This document shows, piece by piece, positions 35,001-42,888 of a DNA stretch of 64,000 bases (its first letter is position 1; every line of letters begins with the position of its first letter). The stretch is from Thermasporomyces sp040195635 (GTDB lineage Bacteria; Actinomycetota; Actinomycetes; Propionibacteriales; Actinopolymorphaceae): positions 281,077 through 345,076 of the forward strand of contig NZ_JBEFTX010000007.1 in assembly GCF_040195635.1 (NCBI RefSeq), read 5' to 3'. The translations under genes were made by a program, and so were the position numbers. The notes beneath the pieces were generated by a model. The model did not search any database. It had not been told where the DNA came from and saw only the letters and a program-made list of their open reading frames with translations.

Positions 35001-37540
35001 GCGACCGGCCGAGGTTCGGCGATCCAGCACTGCAGCAACGCGGTGACCAACAGCACGTCCGGGATCGACCGCTGCTGCGCGAGGAAGATGCGGAACACCG
35101 CCTCCTCCAACTCGGCGCTGCGTTCCAGATCGCAGACGCCGTAGTGGCCGAGCACCCGGGCGAGTCGGATACGGAACTCCTCCGGTAGGCCGCCGCGCTC
35201 CGGATCAAGGCTCTGCAGGTAGGTGTGGAAATGCTCGCGGGGACTGTGCACCCGGTTCTCGGTGTTGATCTCCTCACCTGCGGGTCGGTTGCGGCTCAGC
35301 TCGGCGAAGTCGGAGAACACCTGCAGCAGCTCGATCTCCGCAGGCACCGGAGCCCCACCCGCAGCCGCCAACTCGGCCCGGGCCTCCAGGTAGCCGGACA
35401 GCATCTCGCCCTCGTCCCGAGGGTCGATGTCGAAACCGAGCAACATGCTGCGCAGATCGTCCAGACCGCGCTCGGCCCGCTCCGAAGCGGACAGCTCCCG
35501 AGCGCCGTCCGGCAGGTCGACCCCGACCCCGCTGTCCGCCGTGGCGTCGGCCTCCCCGCTCCCCTCGGCGACCGGCTCCAGCCGGACCAGCGGTGCGCTG
35601 GTCTCCACCTGGCTGCCGGTGGAGACCAACAGCTCGCGCACAGTGGCCTTGAACGGCGCATACAGCACCGTCTCCATCTTCATGCTCTCCAGCACGAGCA
35701 CCGGCGCACCGGCGTCCACCACACTGCCCGGTTGCACGGGCGTCGCGACCACCAGGGCCGGCGCGGGCGAGCGCATGACCCCACCCTCGTCACGACTCAC
35801 CCGGTGGGTGACGCCGTCCACCTCGACCAGGTGCACCGGACCGTGCGTGGCGGTGACCAGCCGGAAGCGCTGGCCGCCGATGACCAGCTGACCGGTGTAG
35901 CTGCCCAGCCGCTCCAGCTCGCCGTAGACCACGCGCAGGTCGTCACCGCTTCCGACGCCGACCCTGTACCGGCCAGGGCCGATCCGCGCGACCGTCACCC
36001 GGTACCGGACCCCGCGCAGTTTGAGGTCGATCGCCCGGCCCACCTGGTGCTGCACCTGCGGCCTGCCACCGTGCGCGGTCTCCAGCAGCCGAAGCCGCTC
36101 GACCCGCTCGGCGTCCTCGTACCCCTCGATCGCCGCCGCGACCAGCGCGACGCCGGAGTGCCGGTGCGAGACGAGTCGATCCTCACGACGGACGCGGTCG
36201 ATCCAGCCGGTGTCCGCGCTGGCGTCGATCACCTCAGGTTGGTCCAGCAGTTCGAGGAGGAAGCTCTTGTTGGTGACGCCGCCCTCGATGATCACCGTGG
36301 TCGCCGCGACCGCCCGTCGCATCCGGGCGAACGACTCCTCCCGGGTCCGGCCGTACGTGATGATCTTCGCGATCATCGGGTCGAAGTCGGACGGGATGGT
36401 GTCGCCCTCACTGACGCCGGTGTCGACCCGCACACCGGGCCCGGCCGGCAGGTCGAGCAGCACGATCCGGCCAGGCGACGGGGCGAAGTCGCGATCCGGG
36501 TCTTCCGCGTACAGCCGGGCCTCGACGGCGTGCCCGGTCTCGGTCGGTCTGTCGCCTTCCAGCCGGCCGCCGGCGGCTATGCGCAGCTGCGCCTTCACCA
36601 GGTCGAGGTCGATGGTCATCTCGGTGATCGGGTGCTCCACCTGCAGCCGGGTGTTCACCTCGAGGAAGGCGAAGGCCCTGTCGCCCGGGTGGTACAAGAA
36701 CTCGACTGTTCCGGCGCCGCAGTAGCCGACCGCCAGCGCGAGCCGCTCGGCCGAGGTCTTGAGCTCCTCGACCTGCCCCGCGGACAGCAAGGGGCAGGCG
36801 GACTCCTCGATCACCTTCTGGTTCCTGCGCTGCACCGAGCAGTCCCGCACACCGACCGCCCAGGCGCTGCCCTGACCGTCGCCGAGCACCTGCACCTCCA
36901 CGTGGCGGGCACCGGTCACCAGCCGCTCGAGATACACCACGCCGCTGCCGAAGGCGCGCGTCGCCTCGTCACGGGTGCGGTCGTAGAACTCCTTGAGCTC
37001 GTCGGCCGACGTGATCAGGCGGATGCCACGGCCGCCGCCGCCCGCGGCCGCCTTGAGCATCACGGGGTAGCCGATCTTCTCGGCCGCCGCGAGCGCGGCG
37101 TCCAGCGACTCGACCGGGCCTCCGCTCCACTGTGCGACCGATACCCCGGCCTCCTCCGCGAGGAGCTTGGAGCCGATCTTGTCGCCCAGCTTCCTCATCG
37201 CCTCCGGCGACGGCCCGATGAACGTCACGCCGAGCCGGTCACACAGTTCAGCGAACGCCGGATCCTCGGCGACGAAGCCCCAACCGACCCATGCGGCGTC
37301 CGCCTTCGTCTCGCGCAGCGCGCGTTCGAGCACCGCGTGGTCGAGGTACGGTCGCGCCGAGGCGGGCCCCAGCGAGTAGGCGAGGTCGGCCTCCCGCACG
37401 AATGTCGCCCTCCGCTCGCCGTCGGTGTGGAGGGCGACCGTCTCGATCGGCCCGCCGCCCTCGGCGTTGAGCTCTCGGACGGCGTTGATCAGCCGCATTG
37501 CGGCCTCGCCCCGATTCACCACTGCGATACGCCTGAACAC
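32012..37540 (-). CDS. Single-chain acyl-CoA carboxylase (biotin carboxylase, BCCP and carboxyltransferase in one)
   Basis: A fused biotin-dependent carboxylase of 1842 residues with the order of the eukaryotic enzyme. A biotin carboxylase/ATP-grasp domain spans about 1-480 (MLKAAAGGGGRGIRLI; VIEESACPLL; EVNTRLQVEHPITEM). The biotinyl domain has ESMKMET and biotinyl-Lys621. A long central region spans about 680-1300. A carboxyltransferase domain spans about 1330-1842 (LRYPEGITRVVLSGDP; GARISMDSG; HTKGILVMTPDSAMVLTGKQ; FARITVLAVEGS-like RITVLAVEGS). Actinobacterial single-chain long-chain acyl-CoA carboxylases have this build. The GTG at 37540 has an AGGAGG site. It follows the kinase gene after 120 bases on the same strand. 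The substrate (acetyl-, propionyl- or long-chain-acyl-CoA) cannot be assigned. Confidence 0.9.
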   Translation of the reverse strand: MFRRIAVVNRGEAAMRLINAVRELNAEGGGPIETVALHTDGERRATFVREADLAYSLGPASARPYLDHAVLERALRETKADAAWVGWGFVAEDPAFAELCDRLGVTFIGPSPEAMRKLGDKIGSKLLAEEAGVSVAQWSGGPVESLDAALAAAEKIGYPVMLKAAAGGGGRGIRLITSADELKEFYDRTRDEATRAFGSGVVYLERLVTGARHVEVQVLGDGQGSAWAVGVRDCSVQRRNQKVIEESACPLLSAGQVEELKTSAERLALAVGYCGAGTVEFLYHPGDRAFAFLEVNTRLQVEHPITEMTIDLDLVKAQLRIAAGGRLEGDRPTETGHAVEARLYAEDPDRDFAPSPGRIVLLDLPAGPGVRVDTGVSEGDTIPSDFDPMIAKIITYGRTREESFARMRRAVAATTVIIEGGVTNKSFLLELLDQPEVIDASADTGWIDRVRREDRLVSHRHSGVALVAAAIEGYEDAERVERLRLLETAHGGRPQVQHQVGRAIDLKLRGVRYRVTVARIGPGRYRVGVGSGDDLRVVYGELERLGSYTGQLVIGGQRFRLVTATHGPVHLVEVDGVTHRVSRDEGGVMRSPAPALVVATPVQPGSVVDAGAPVLVLESMKMETVLYAPFKATVRELLVSTGSQVETSAPLVRLEPVAEGSGEADATADSGVGVDLPDGARELSASERAERGLDDLRSMLLGFDIDPRDEGEMLSGYLEARAELAAAGGAPVPAEIELLQVFSDFAELSRNRPAGEEINTENRVHSPREHFHTYLQSLDPERGGLPEEFRIRLARVLGHYGVCDLERSAELEEAVFRIFLAQQRSIPDVLLVTALLQCWIAEPRPVAPLDEAVHDVLDRLVLATQLRFPVVGDLARSVRFRWFDQPLVDEARAEVLAGVGTEVASLAANPDAPDRRQRIEALAAIPEQIARFLAQRLERGVGNASMSTEREPMLEVLIRRHYREYELHDLGESAVDGRPFATADYSVDDRPTHLVSTVGTIDELADPDSGLVRALTAQIAARPPGHEAVADLYLFGPDTPEGPQDASDVFRGLVAALPVARRVRRVTLAIARSGHQPVEYFTYRPAGTSVAEDDNIRGVHPMVGRRLNLWRLRDFRITRLDAPEDVLLYHCVARENDADQRLVALAQVRQFAVVRDDDGQVTSLPHVERAIANCLEGIRRARSARGTAGARLDMNHVWVHIWPIVDAQVDELTALQANITPLTAGAGIEEVRAEGRVRAPDGAAAPVVARFSYQPGAGVVTSVEAPATEPLKPLDDYAQKVLRSRRRNMVYPYELTDMIAGPGGSVIEYDLDDAGTLVPVDRPRGLNKAGLIAGVVSTPTLRYPEGITRVVLSGDPTKALGAVAEAECSRIIAALDLAERMRVPVDWFALSAGARISMDSGTENMDWIARALKRIVEFTQAGGEINVVVAGINVGAQPYWNAEATMLMHTKGILVMTPDSAMVLTGKQSLDFSGGVSAEDNFGIGGYDRVMGPNGQAQYWAPDLKSARDVLMAHYDHTYVVPGESGPRRAETTDPLDRDVTTYPHNAPGSDFHTVGDIFSAATNPDRKKPFDIRTMMRSVTDQDHPVLERWAGMADADTAVVQDARLGGYPVCLLGIESKSVPRRGFPPTDGPDTYTSGTLFPRSSKKVARAINAASGNRPLVVLANLSGFDGSPDSMRNLQLEYGAEIGRAIVNFDGPIVFCVVSRYHGGAFVVFSKALNARITVLAVEGSFASVIGGAPAAAVVFAGEVDARTSADPRVSTLAKRVAEASGAERAALATELVEVRTAVRAEKLGEVAAGFDRVHSIQRAVDVGSVDAVIRANELRPRLIEAIERGLAALG

Positions 37541-37660
37541 CCGACCGGCCTCCTGACTCCACCGAGCACGCCGCGGCGCCGGATCGCCGCCACCACGGGC
37601 ACAGGCTTTCAGCCCGCGAGCATTACCGTCGAGTCAACCCCCCGGTCGCGGCCACGATGA

Positions 37661-40021
37661 TCATGGATATCTGGCGGAGCGGAGACGTTCGGCCGTGATG
37701 CAGGCCCGGGCCAGGCCGGCCCTGATGTCGGGGCCCTGGAAGCCGCATTTCACCACATAGAGCTGAACGACGTTCACGAACGCGATGCCGACGATGTAGA
37801 CCATCGTGTCCCTGGCGGCGCCGACGACGAGCAGCCCGGCGATGATCCAGAGTGTCAGCGCGTAGAACGTGTTGCCCGGAATCCACGAGGCGTACGTAGC
37901 GATGCCCGACACCCGTCGCGGCACGGTGGAGAGCCCGTGGTCACGGCCCCGGGACAGGGCGGTCCGCGCGAACTGTGAGCTGGCCCAGTTCGCGAGCGTC
38001 ACGAGGGACATCGCGGCCGCGACGAAGAGCGGCCACCACCGTGGCTGGACGAGGAACGGCGGCAGGATCGTCACGAGCGGAAGGACCGTCCAGCTGCGCA
38101 TCGCCAACTCCGCAAGGATCGCCTGGACCGTCAGCGAACCCGACCGCCACCCGGTCACCAGCGGGGTGACTCCCGCGAACAGGCTCTGGTAGTACTTCAC
38201 GCCCACCAGCGTGAAGCTGAGCCCGAGCACCCCGAGCCAGACGCTTCCCACGCCCCGGGGTAGCGCGTAGTCGTCGGCGCGGAGCTGGTCGAGCAGTGGA
38301 AGCTCGTCCGAGGAGGCGCCGAACAGCTTCTGCAGCACGACGATGATCTGGTTGTCCCAGTCCAGTCCGGCGCCGCGCAGCGTCCACATGAGGACGACCG
38401 CCGACGTGATCGCGCAACATGCCGCCGACATCGTCGACCAGCCGAGCAGCCAGCGCACCCGCATGTTGCGGGTCGGGTTGCGGTAGAGGCTCTGCCGCCG
38501 CCGAACCAGCCAGAGCCGGCGCTGCCGGCTGAGCGCACCCGACAGCGGCTGGAACACGCCCGCGATCTCGTGCCACCACAGGGAGTTCCGGGCCCCGCCC
38601 TGTTCGGCACGTTCGGCCCAGACCGCCTCGAGTTCCTCTCCGAAGTAGTCGCGCAGGTCCTCATAGATCGACGTCGAATCCTCGCCACGTGTGCCGAAGA
38701 TGAGCAGCCGCCGCCCGGGATCGCGGTCGGTGAGGTCCTCGATGAACCGGGCGATCAGCGGTGCCTCGGCGTAGAAGATCCCGGGAACAGTTCCGTCGAG
38801 CTCGAGGCGGCCAGCCCCCAACAGGATCAGCAGCTGGCCGAACGAGAAAAGGTCGGACGGGAGGTAGCCGGCGGCATCGGCCTTGCCGTCGGCCGCACCG
38901 GACCGGATCTCGGGCGCCACGTACGCCGCGTCCACGCCGACGTGCCCCGGCATGTTGTGCAGGTAGAGGTAGTTGACCCCGAGGTCGATCAGCTTGAGAG
39001 TTTCCCGGTCCTCGTTCGGGTCGGGCACAACGATGATGTTCGAGGGCGAGAGGTCGCAGTGGCGCAGGCCGCAGCGTTCGAGCTCCGCCAGGGCGAGGAA
39101 CAACTCGTGCCCGAACTTCTCGACGAGGTCCAGGCGCAGACGTGGATGCACCGGTGCCGCCCCGTCGCCGGTCGCGTCGGTGGGGAAGAACGCGTCGAGC
39201 ACGCCCGGCCGGCGCTGCTCGGCCTCGGCTTCGAGGCGCTCGGCGAGGGTCTGGCCTGGCACGAAGTCCATCAGGATCCAGCTCGTCGTACTCGCCCAGA
39301 CCCACACCAGGTGGTCCACCTCGGTGTTCGGCAGCGCGTAGGTCTCGGCGTACGCCTCCGTCGCCCGGCCGAGCGTGGGAATCCGCAGGAAGGGATGGAT
39401 GATGCACTTGAGGGCGAAGGGCCTCAGCTGTCCGTGCGCACGGCGACGTGGTGTCCCGGTGAGGATGAACGACGTCGTGCCATGCCGGTGGAACCCGAGT
39501 GTCGAGAAGTCGAGGTTCTCCCATTCGCGGACCGCCGCCTGGTCCGAGCCCTCATCGGGTGCGTAGAGCGTCCGCAGCGCCTCCCGCACCGCCGGCTCGC
39601 CGACGAGGGCCCGACACACGCGGTCGCAGTCGTGGGCCGGGGCTCCGCGCAGCCGTTCGCCCATGTCATGGTCGAGGGACCGGCGTTGCTCGGAATGCCG
39701 CAGCGACACCAGCGTGAGGAGGAGGACACCCAGGTAGCCGGAGAGGCTTCCCGCCGCGGGCTCGTCCGGCGCCGGCTCGTCCGGCGCCGACTCTTCCGCC
39801 GCACGGTGCGCCAGGCACCACGCTTCGAGACCCGCGATCGCGGTGTCCCAGGACGACTCGTACTGTGCCGCGAACGTTCCGCTGTCCATGGGCAGGTCGC
39901 GCAGGAGCGTGCGCCAGTGGTCGACGGTCCACTCCGTCAACGGATGGCCTCGCCGGAGTCTCCCGCCGGGCGACGCGACGGCCTCCACCGCCGCCAGCAC
40001 AGTCCGGACGTCGGGGGTCAT
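37661..40021 (-). CDS. Membrane-anchored protein-kinase-like protein
   Basis: A 786-residue protein. An N-terminal domain of about 180 residues has no family I recognise and contains a DEPAPDEPAAG linker. A kinase fold follows at about 180-480: Lys205 in PFALKCIIHP, catalytic loop HCDLSPSN (Asp323, Asn328), metal-binding Asp346 in LKLIDLG, and activation-segment end YVAPEIRSG. The key catalytic residues are all present, so it may be active. HCD replaces HRD and DLG replaces DFG. About six hydrophobic helices fill 545-770. There is no PASTA or other extracellular sensor. Its ATG lies inside the patatin stop (ATGA), so the two are coupled. Confidence 0.8.
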   Translation of the reverse strand: MTPDVRTVLAAVEAVASPGGRLRRGHPLTEWTVDHWRTLLRDLPMDSGTFAAQYESSWDTAIAGLEAWCLAHRAAEESAPDEPAPDEPAAGSLSGYLGVLLLTLVSLRHSEQRRSLDHDMGERLRGAPAHDCDRVCRALVGEPAVREALRTLYAPDEGSDQAAVREWENLDFSTLGFHRHGTTSFILTGTPRRRAHGQLRPFALKCIIHPFLRIPTLGRATEAYAETYALPNTEVDHLVWVWASTTSWILMDFVPGQTLAERLEAEAEQRRPGVLDAFFPTDATGDGAAPVHPRLRLDLVEKFGHELFLALAELERCGLRHCDLSPSNIIVVPDPNEDRETLKLIDLGVNYLYLHNMPGHVGVDAAYVAPEIRSGAADGKADAAGYLPSDLFSFGQLLILLGAGRLELDGTVPGIFYAEAPLIARFIEDLTDRDPGRRLLIFGTRGEDSTSIYEDLRDYFGEELEAVWAERAEQGGARNSLWWHEIAGVFQPLSGALSRQRRLWLVRRRQSLYRNPTRNMRVRWLLGWSTMSAACCAITSAVVLMWTLRGAGLDWDNQIIVVLQKLFGASSDELPLLDQLRADDYALPRGVGSVWLGVLGLSFTLVGVKYYQSLFAGVTPLVTGWRSGSLTVQAILAELAMRSWTVLPLVTILPPFLVQPRWWPLFVAAAMSLVTLANWASSQFARTALSRGRDHGLSTVPRRVSGIATYASWIPGNTFYALTLWIIAGLLVVGAARDTMVYIVGIAFVNVVQLYVVKCGFQGPDIRAGLARACITAERLRSARYP

Positions 40022-41046
40022 GAGCGCTCCCCGCGGTTGACCCGCGTGAACCTCGGCACCGTCCGGAAAGCCCCCGCACGCAGGGCGTCCACGTCGCCGT
40101 GGTCGAGAACGCAGTGTGCCAGTTCGTACGCCGATCGCGCCGCGAGAATGAGTCGACCTGGATCCCGTTCCAGCGGCCGGATCTGCACCGCGTCAGGAAG
40201 AGGCGCGATGTCGAGGATGTGCGGCGGACCATTCGCCGTGCGGCTCGCCACCGACAGCCGGGCACGGTCGCGCTGGTAGCCCCGGATGGCCAGGTGGTAC
40301 GCCTTGCTCAGTCCGGGCCGGATCCTGTCCAGGTGCCAGCCACTCACGAGCTGGACGAGTGAGGGGGTCACCCGTCCAGGGCCGAGCGGGCGGGTGCTGA
40401 GGGACAGAATGTGCGTACAGCCGTCGTCCTCGGCCAGCCGGAACGGATGGGTGGTGAGGATGGCACCGTCGATCGCCCGCTGGCCGTGGAACTCGGCCGT
40501 CCCGCGCACGGCGACCGGCAGCCACGCACTGGCCCGCAGCGCGAGCCGCAGGTCCTCTGCCGAGCTGAACGACGAGACGGTGTGGGTCCGGATCTCGTCC
40601 ACGAGCGAGATCGCCACGTGCAAAGGGATCTCGGAGCTCAGGACTGCATCGGCGTCGAGCGGGCGGAGCTTCCCGACCACCTCGTCGAAGGCGTAGTCGA
40701 GGTCGACGACGTTGCCTGAGAACCCGCGCCGGAGGTCGATGAAGTGGCCGGTGGTCAGGTCGTCCCAGTAGATCGGGAGCTGCCGCCAGCTGTCGCCGGC
40801 GTAGGAGTACGCACCGTTCAGCGCGCCCGAGGACGAACCGTAGATCGCGTCGAAGGAGTCGTGCAGGCCGAGGTCGTCCAGAGCCGTCAGCATCGCGCCG
40901 GAGACGACACCGCGCATGCCGCCGCCCTGGATCGCCAGGCCTACCTTGTGCGGGTCCTCCCGGCGACCCGGGCGGTCCTTGCGCGACCGGCGTGCGTCGA
41001 GGACCCGCAGCACGGGATGGTCAGGCGTCCAGTACTTCCCACCCAT
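40018..41046 (-). CDS. Patatin-like phospholipase
   Basis: A lipid acyl hydrolase with a Ser-Asp dyad, 342 residues. The oxyanion motif is GLAIQGGGMRGVVSG, the nucleophile elbow GSSSG with Ser72, and the catalytic Asp193 lies in DGAILTTHPF. No signal peptide is seen, so it probably acts on the inner face of the membrane or on cytosolic lipids. The C-terminal portion (about 215-342) has a long helical tail. It starts 30 bases after the ABC half-transporter and overlaps the kinase gene by 4 bases. The function may be phospholipid or lipid-product release for the exporter. Confidence 0.88.
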   Translation of the reverse strand: MGGKYWTPDHPVLRVLDARRSRKDRPGRREDPHKVGLAIQGGGMRGVVSGAMLTALDDLGLHDSFDAIYGSSSGALNGAYSYAGDSWRQLPIYWDDLTTGHFIDLRRGFSGNVVDLDYAFDEVVGKLRPLDADAVLSSEIPLHVAISLVDEIRTHTVSSFSSAEDLRLALRASAWLPVAVRGTAEFHGQRAIDGAILTTHPFRLAEDDGCTHILSLSTRPLGPGRVTPSLVQLVSGWHLDRIRPGLSKAYHLAIRGYQRDRARLSVASRTANGPPHILDIAPLPDAVQIRPLERDPGRLILAARSAYELAHCVLDHGDVDALRAGAFRTVPRFTRVNRGERS

Positions 41047-41076
41047 GGTGTCGGTCCCCCCGCGTGCAGAAGATCA

Positions 41077-42888
41077 TCATCGATAGGCGGAAGCTTGCAG
41101 GTCGAAGAGCTCTGCGTACAACCCTTTGCGGCTGATCAGCTCGCTGTGGTCGCCGATTTCTGCGACGCGCCCGTCGGCGAGCACGATGATGACATCGGCC
41201 ATGGTCACGGTCGAGAACCGGTGGGTGACCAGGACCGTGATCCCGCCCGCGTCGCCGGTGTCGGCCGCCGCCGCGGCGAACGACTGGAAAAGTTCATGCT
41301 CTGCCTGGGCGTCCAGAGCGGCCGTCGGCTCGTCGAGCACCAGCAGCAGCGGATGCGCACGCATCATCGACCGGGCCAGCGCGATCCGCTGCCACTGCCC
41401 CCCGGACAGGTCGGTGCCGCCCTCCCAGTCCGCGCCGAGCTGGGTCTCCGGGCCCTTCGGCAGGCCGGTGACGATCTGGTCCGCCCCCGCGCGCTGGGCG
41501 GCGGAGAGGACCTGCGCCTCGTTGACGATGTCCTCGACCTTGCCCATGCCGATCGACTCGCGGGCCAGGAACTCGAAGCGGCAGTAGTCCTGGAACGCCC
41601 CCGACGCCTGACTTCGCCACTCCCCCACGTCGATGGTGGCCAGGTCGGTCTCGTCGAGGAGAATCCGACCCGACGTGGGCGCGTAGTAGCCCAACAGCAG
41701 CTTCACCAGTGAGCTCTTGCCGGCGCCGTTCTCGCCGACCAATGCCACGACAGCACCGGAGGGCAGCTCCAACGACACGTCGTGGAGGACCGGCCTCTCG
41801 GTGCCCGGATAGCGGAACGACAGTTCTTCGAGCCGAATGGCCTTGGCGATCCGGGTTGGAGCGGGGTGGGGGTCGTCGCTCGCGCGGGCGCCGAGTTCGT
41901 TTCGTTCGTACGCCGTGAGCCAGTCCATCCGCGCGGCGACAATGAAGATGCCGGCGAGGAACTTCGTTCCGTCCACCAGCCCGGAGATGAAGCCGTGCGC
42001 CTGCCCGGCCAGGACCACGGTGAGCGCCACATCTCCTGCACTCAGCTCGCCGCTGGTCGCCCGGTTGATCACCAGCAGGACCGCGCCGAAGTACCCGACC
42101 GCGAAGAGGAGGTTGCCGGCAGCCCCCAGCAGGGTCGAGCGGAGGTACGCCGATCCCTGGATCCGGTCGGCCGACGTGACGAGCCGGCGGTGCCGGTCAC
42201 GCCACTCGTCGCCGAGTCCGAACAGCCGGGTCTCGCGGGCGACCGGCAACTGCGACGCCATGCCGACGATCCGGTGGGCCATGCGTTCGGACTCGGCGGA
42301 CTCCTCCGACGCGTTCTTCGTGAGCGTGTTGGAGAATCCGGCGGCGAGGAACGACGGCACCGCGAACAGCGGCAGCAGCAACAGCAGGGGTGTCTGGGCG
42401 GCAAGCAGCGCGCACACGACGACGACTTGGCAGACCTGGCCGAACATGTTCAACGCGGCGAGCAACCCGGAGCCGAGCTCGCCCGCGTTGTCGCGCAGCT
42501 GCTGCACCTCGTCGAGATGGTCCGGGCGTTCGTAGTGTTCGACGCCAGGCAACCGGACCAGCATCTCCGCGACCCGGCGCTGGACCAGGGCGTTGACCTT
42601 CTTGTCGATCGTGTAGCTGAGGTACACCTCGAGCTTCAGGGAACCCGCGGCGGCCAGCACGGCGAAGCCGGCGAACACGGCAGCCCACGCCACCATGGCC
42701 GTCTGCCCGCGCAGCGCGGCGTCCACGAGCAGCTTCGTCGCGACCGCGCCCGCGGCCGGCGAGAGGTAGTAGGTGGGCATCGTCAGACACAGCAGGAACG
42801 CCCCCACCGGATCCGCTCGGAACGCCAACGACACCATCAGCCACAGGGCGCGCAGCGTGAACGGACGCCTGTCCCGCGGGCCGGTCAC
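41077..42888 (-). CDS. ABC exporter half-transporter (membrane and ATPase domains), second subunit
   Basis: A 603-residue fusion of six membrane helices (about 20-320) and an ATPase domain. Motifs are Walker A GENGAGKSSLVK, Q-loop FQDYCRF, signature DLSGGQ, Walker B LLVLDEPTAALD and switch His VTHRFSTV, all canonical. The pattern ASGAFQDYCRFEFLARESIG is like transporters linked to lanthipeptide-type (Ram/Amf) clusters, though no precursor peptide is seen here. It overlaps the upstream half-transporter by 4 bases, and the two probably form a heterodimer. Confidence 0.88.
   Translation of the reverse strand: MTGPRDRRPFTLRALWLMVSLAFRADPVGAFLLCLTMPTYYLSPAAGAVATKLLVDAALRGQTAMVAWAAVFAGFAVLAAAGSLKLEVYLSYTIDKKVNALVQRRVAEMLVRLPGVEHYERPDHLDEVQQLRDNAGELGSGLLAALNMFGQVCQVVVVCALLAAQTPLLLLLPLFAVPSFLAAGFSNTLTKNASEESAESERMAHRIVGMASQLPVARETRLFGLGDEWRDRHRRLVTSADRIQGSAYLRSTLLGAAGNLLFAVGYFGAVLLVINRATSGELSAGDVALTVVLAGQAHGFISGLVDGTKFLAGIFIVAARMDWLTAYERNELGARASDDPHPAPTRIAKAIRLEELSFRYPGTERPVLHDVSLELPSGAVVALVGENGAGKSSLVKLLLGYYAPTSGRILLDETDLATIDVGEWRSQASGAFQDYCRFEFLARESIGMGKVEDIVNEAQVLSAAQRAGADQIVTGLPKGPETQLGADWEGGTDLSGGQWQRIALARSMMRAHPLLLVLDEPTAALDAQAEHELFQSFAAAAADTGDAGGITVLVTHRFSTVTMADVIIVLADGRVAEIGDHSELISRKGLYAELFDLQASAYR

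Noticed and set aside
35225..37660. An 811-codon open frame antisense to the carboxylase
   Set aside because: It overlaps a gene with diagnostic biotin carboxylase and biotinyl motifs. Its translation has no domain pattern.
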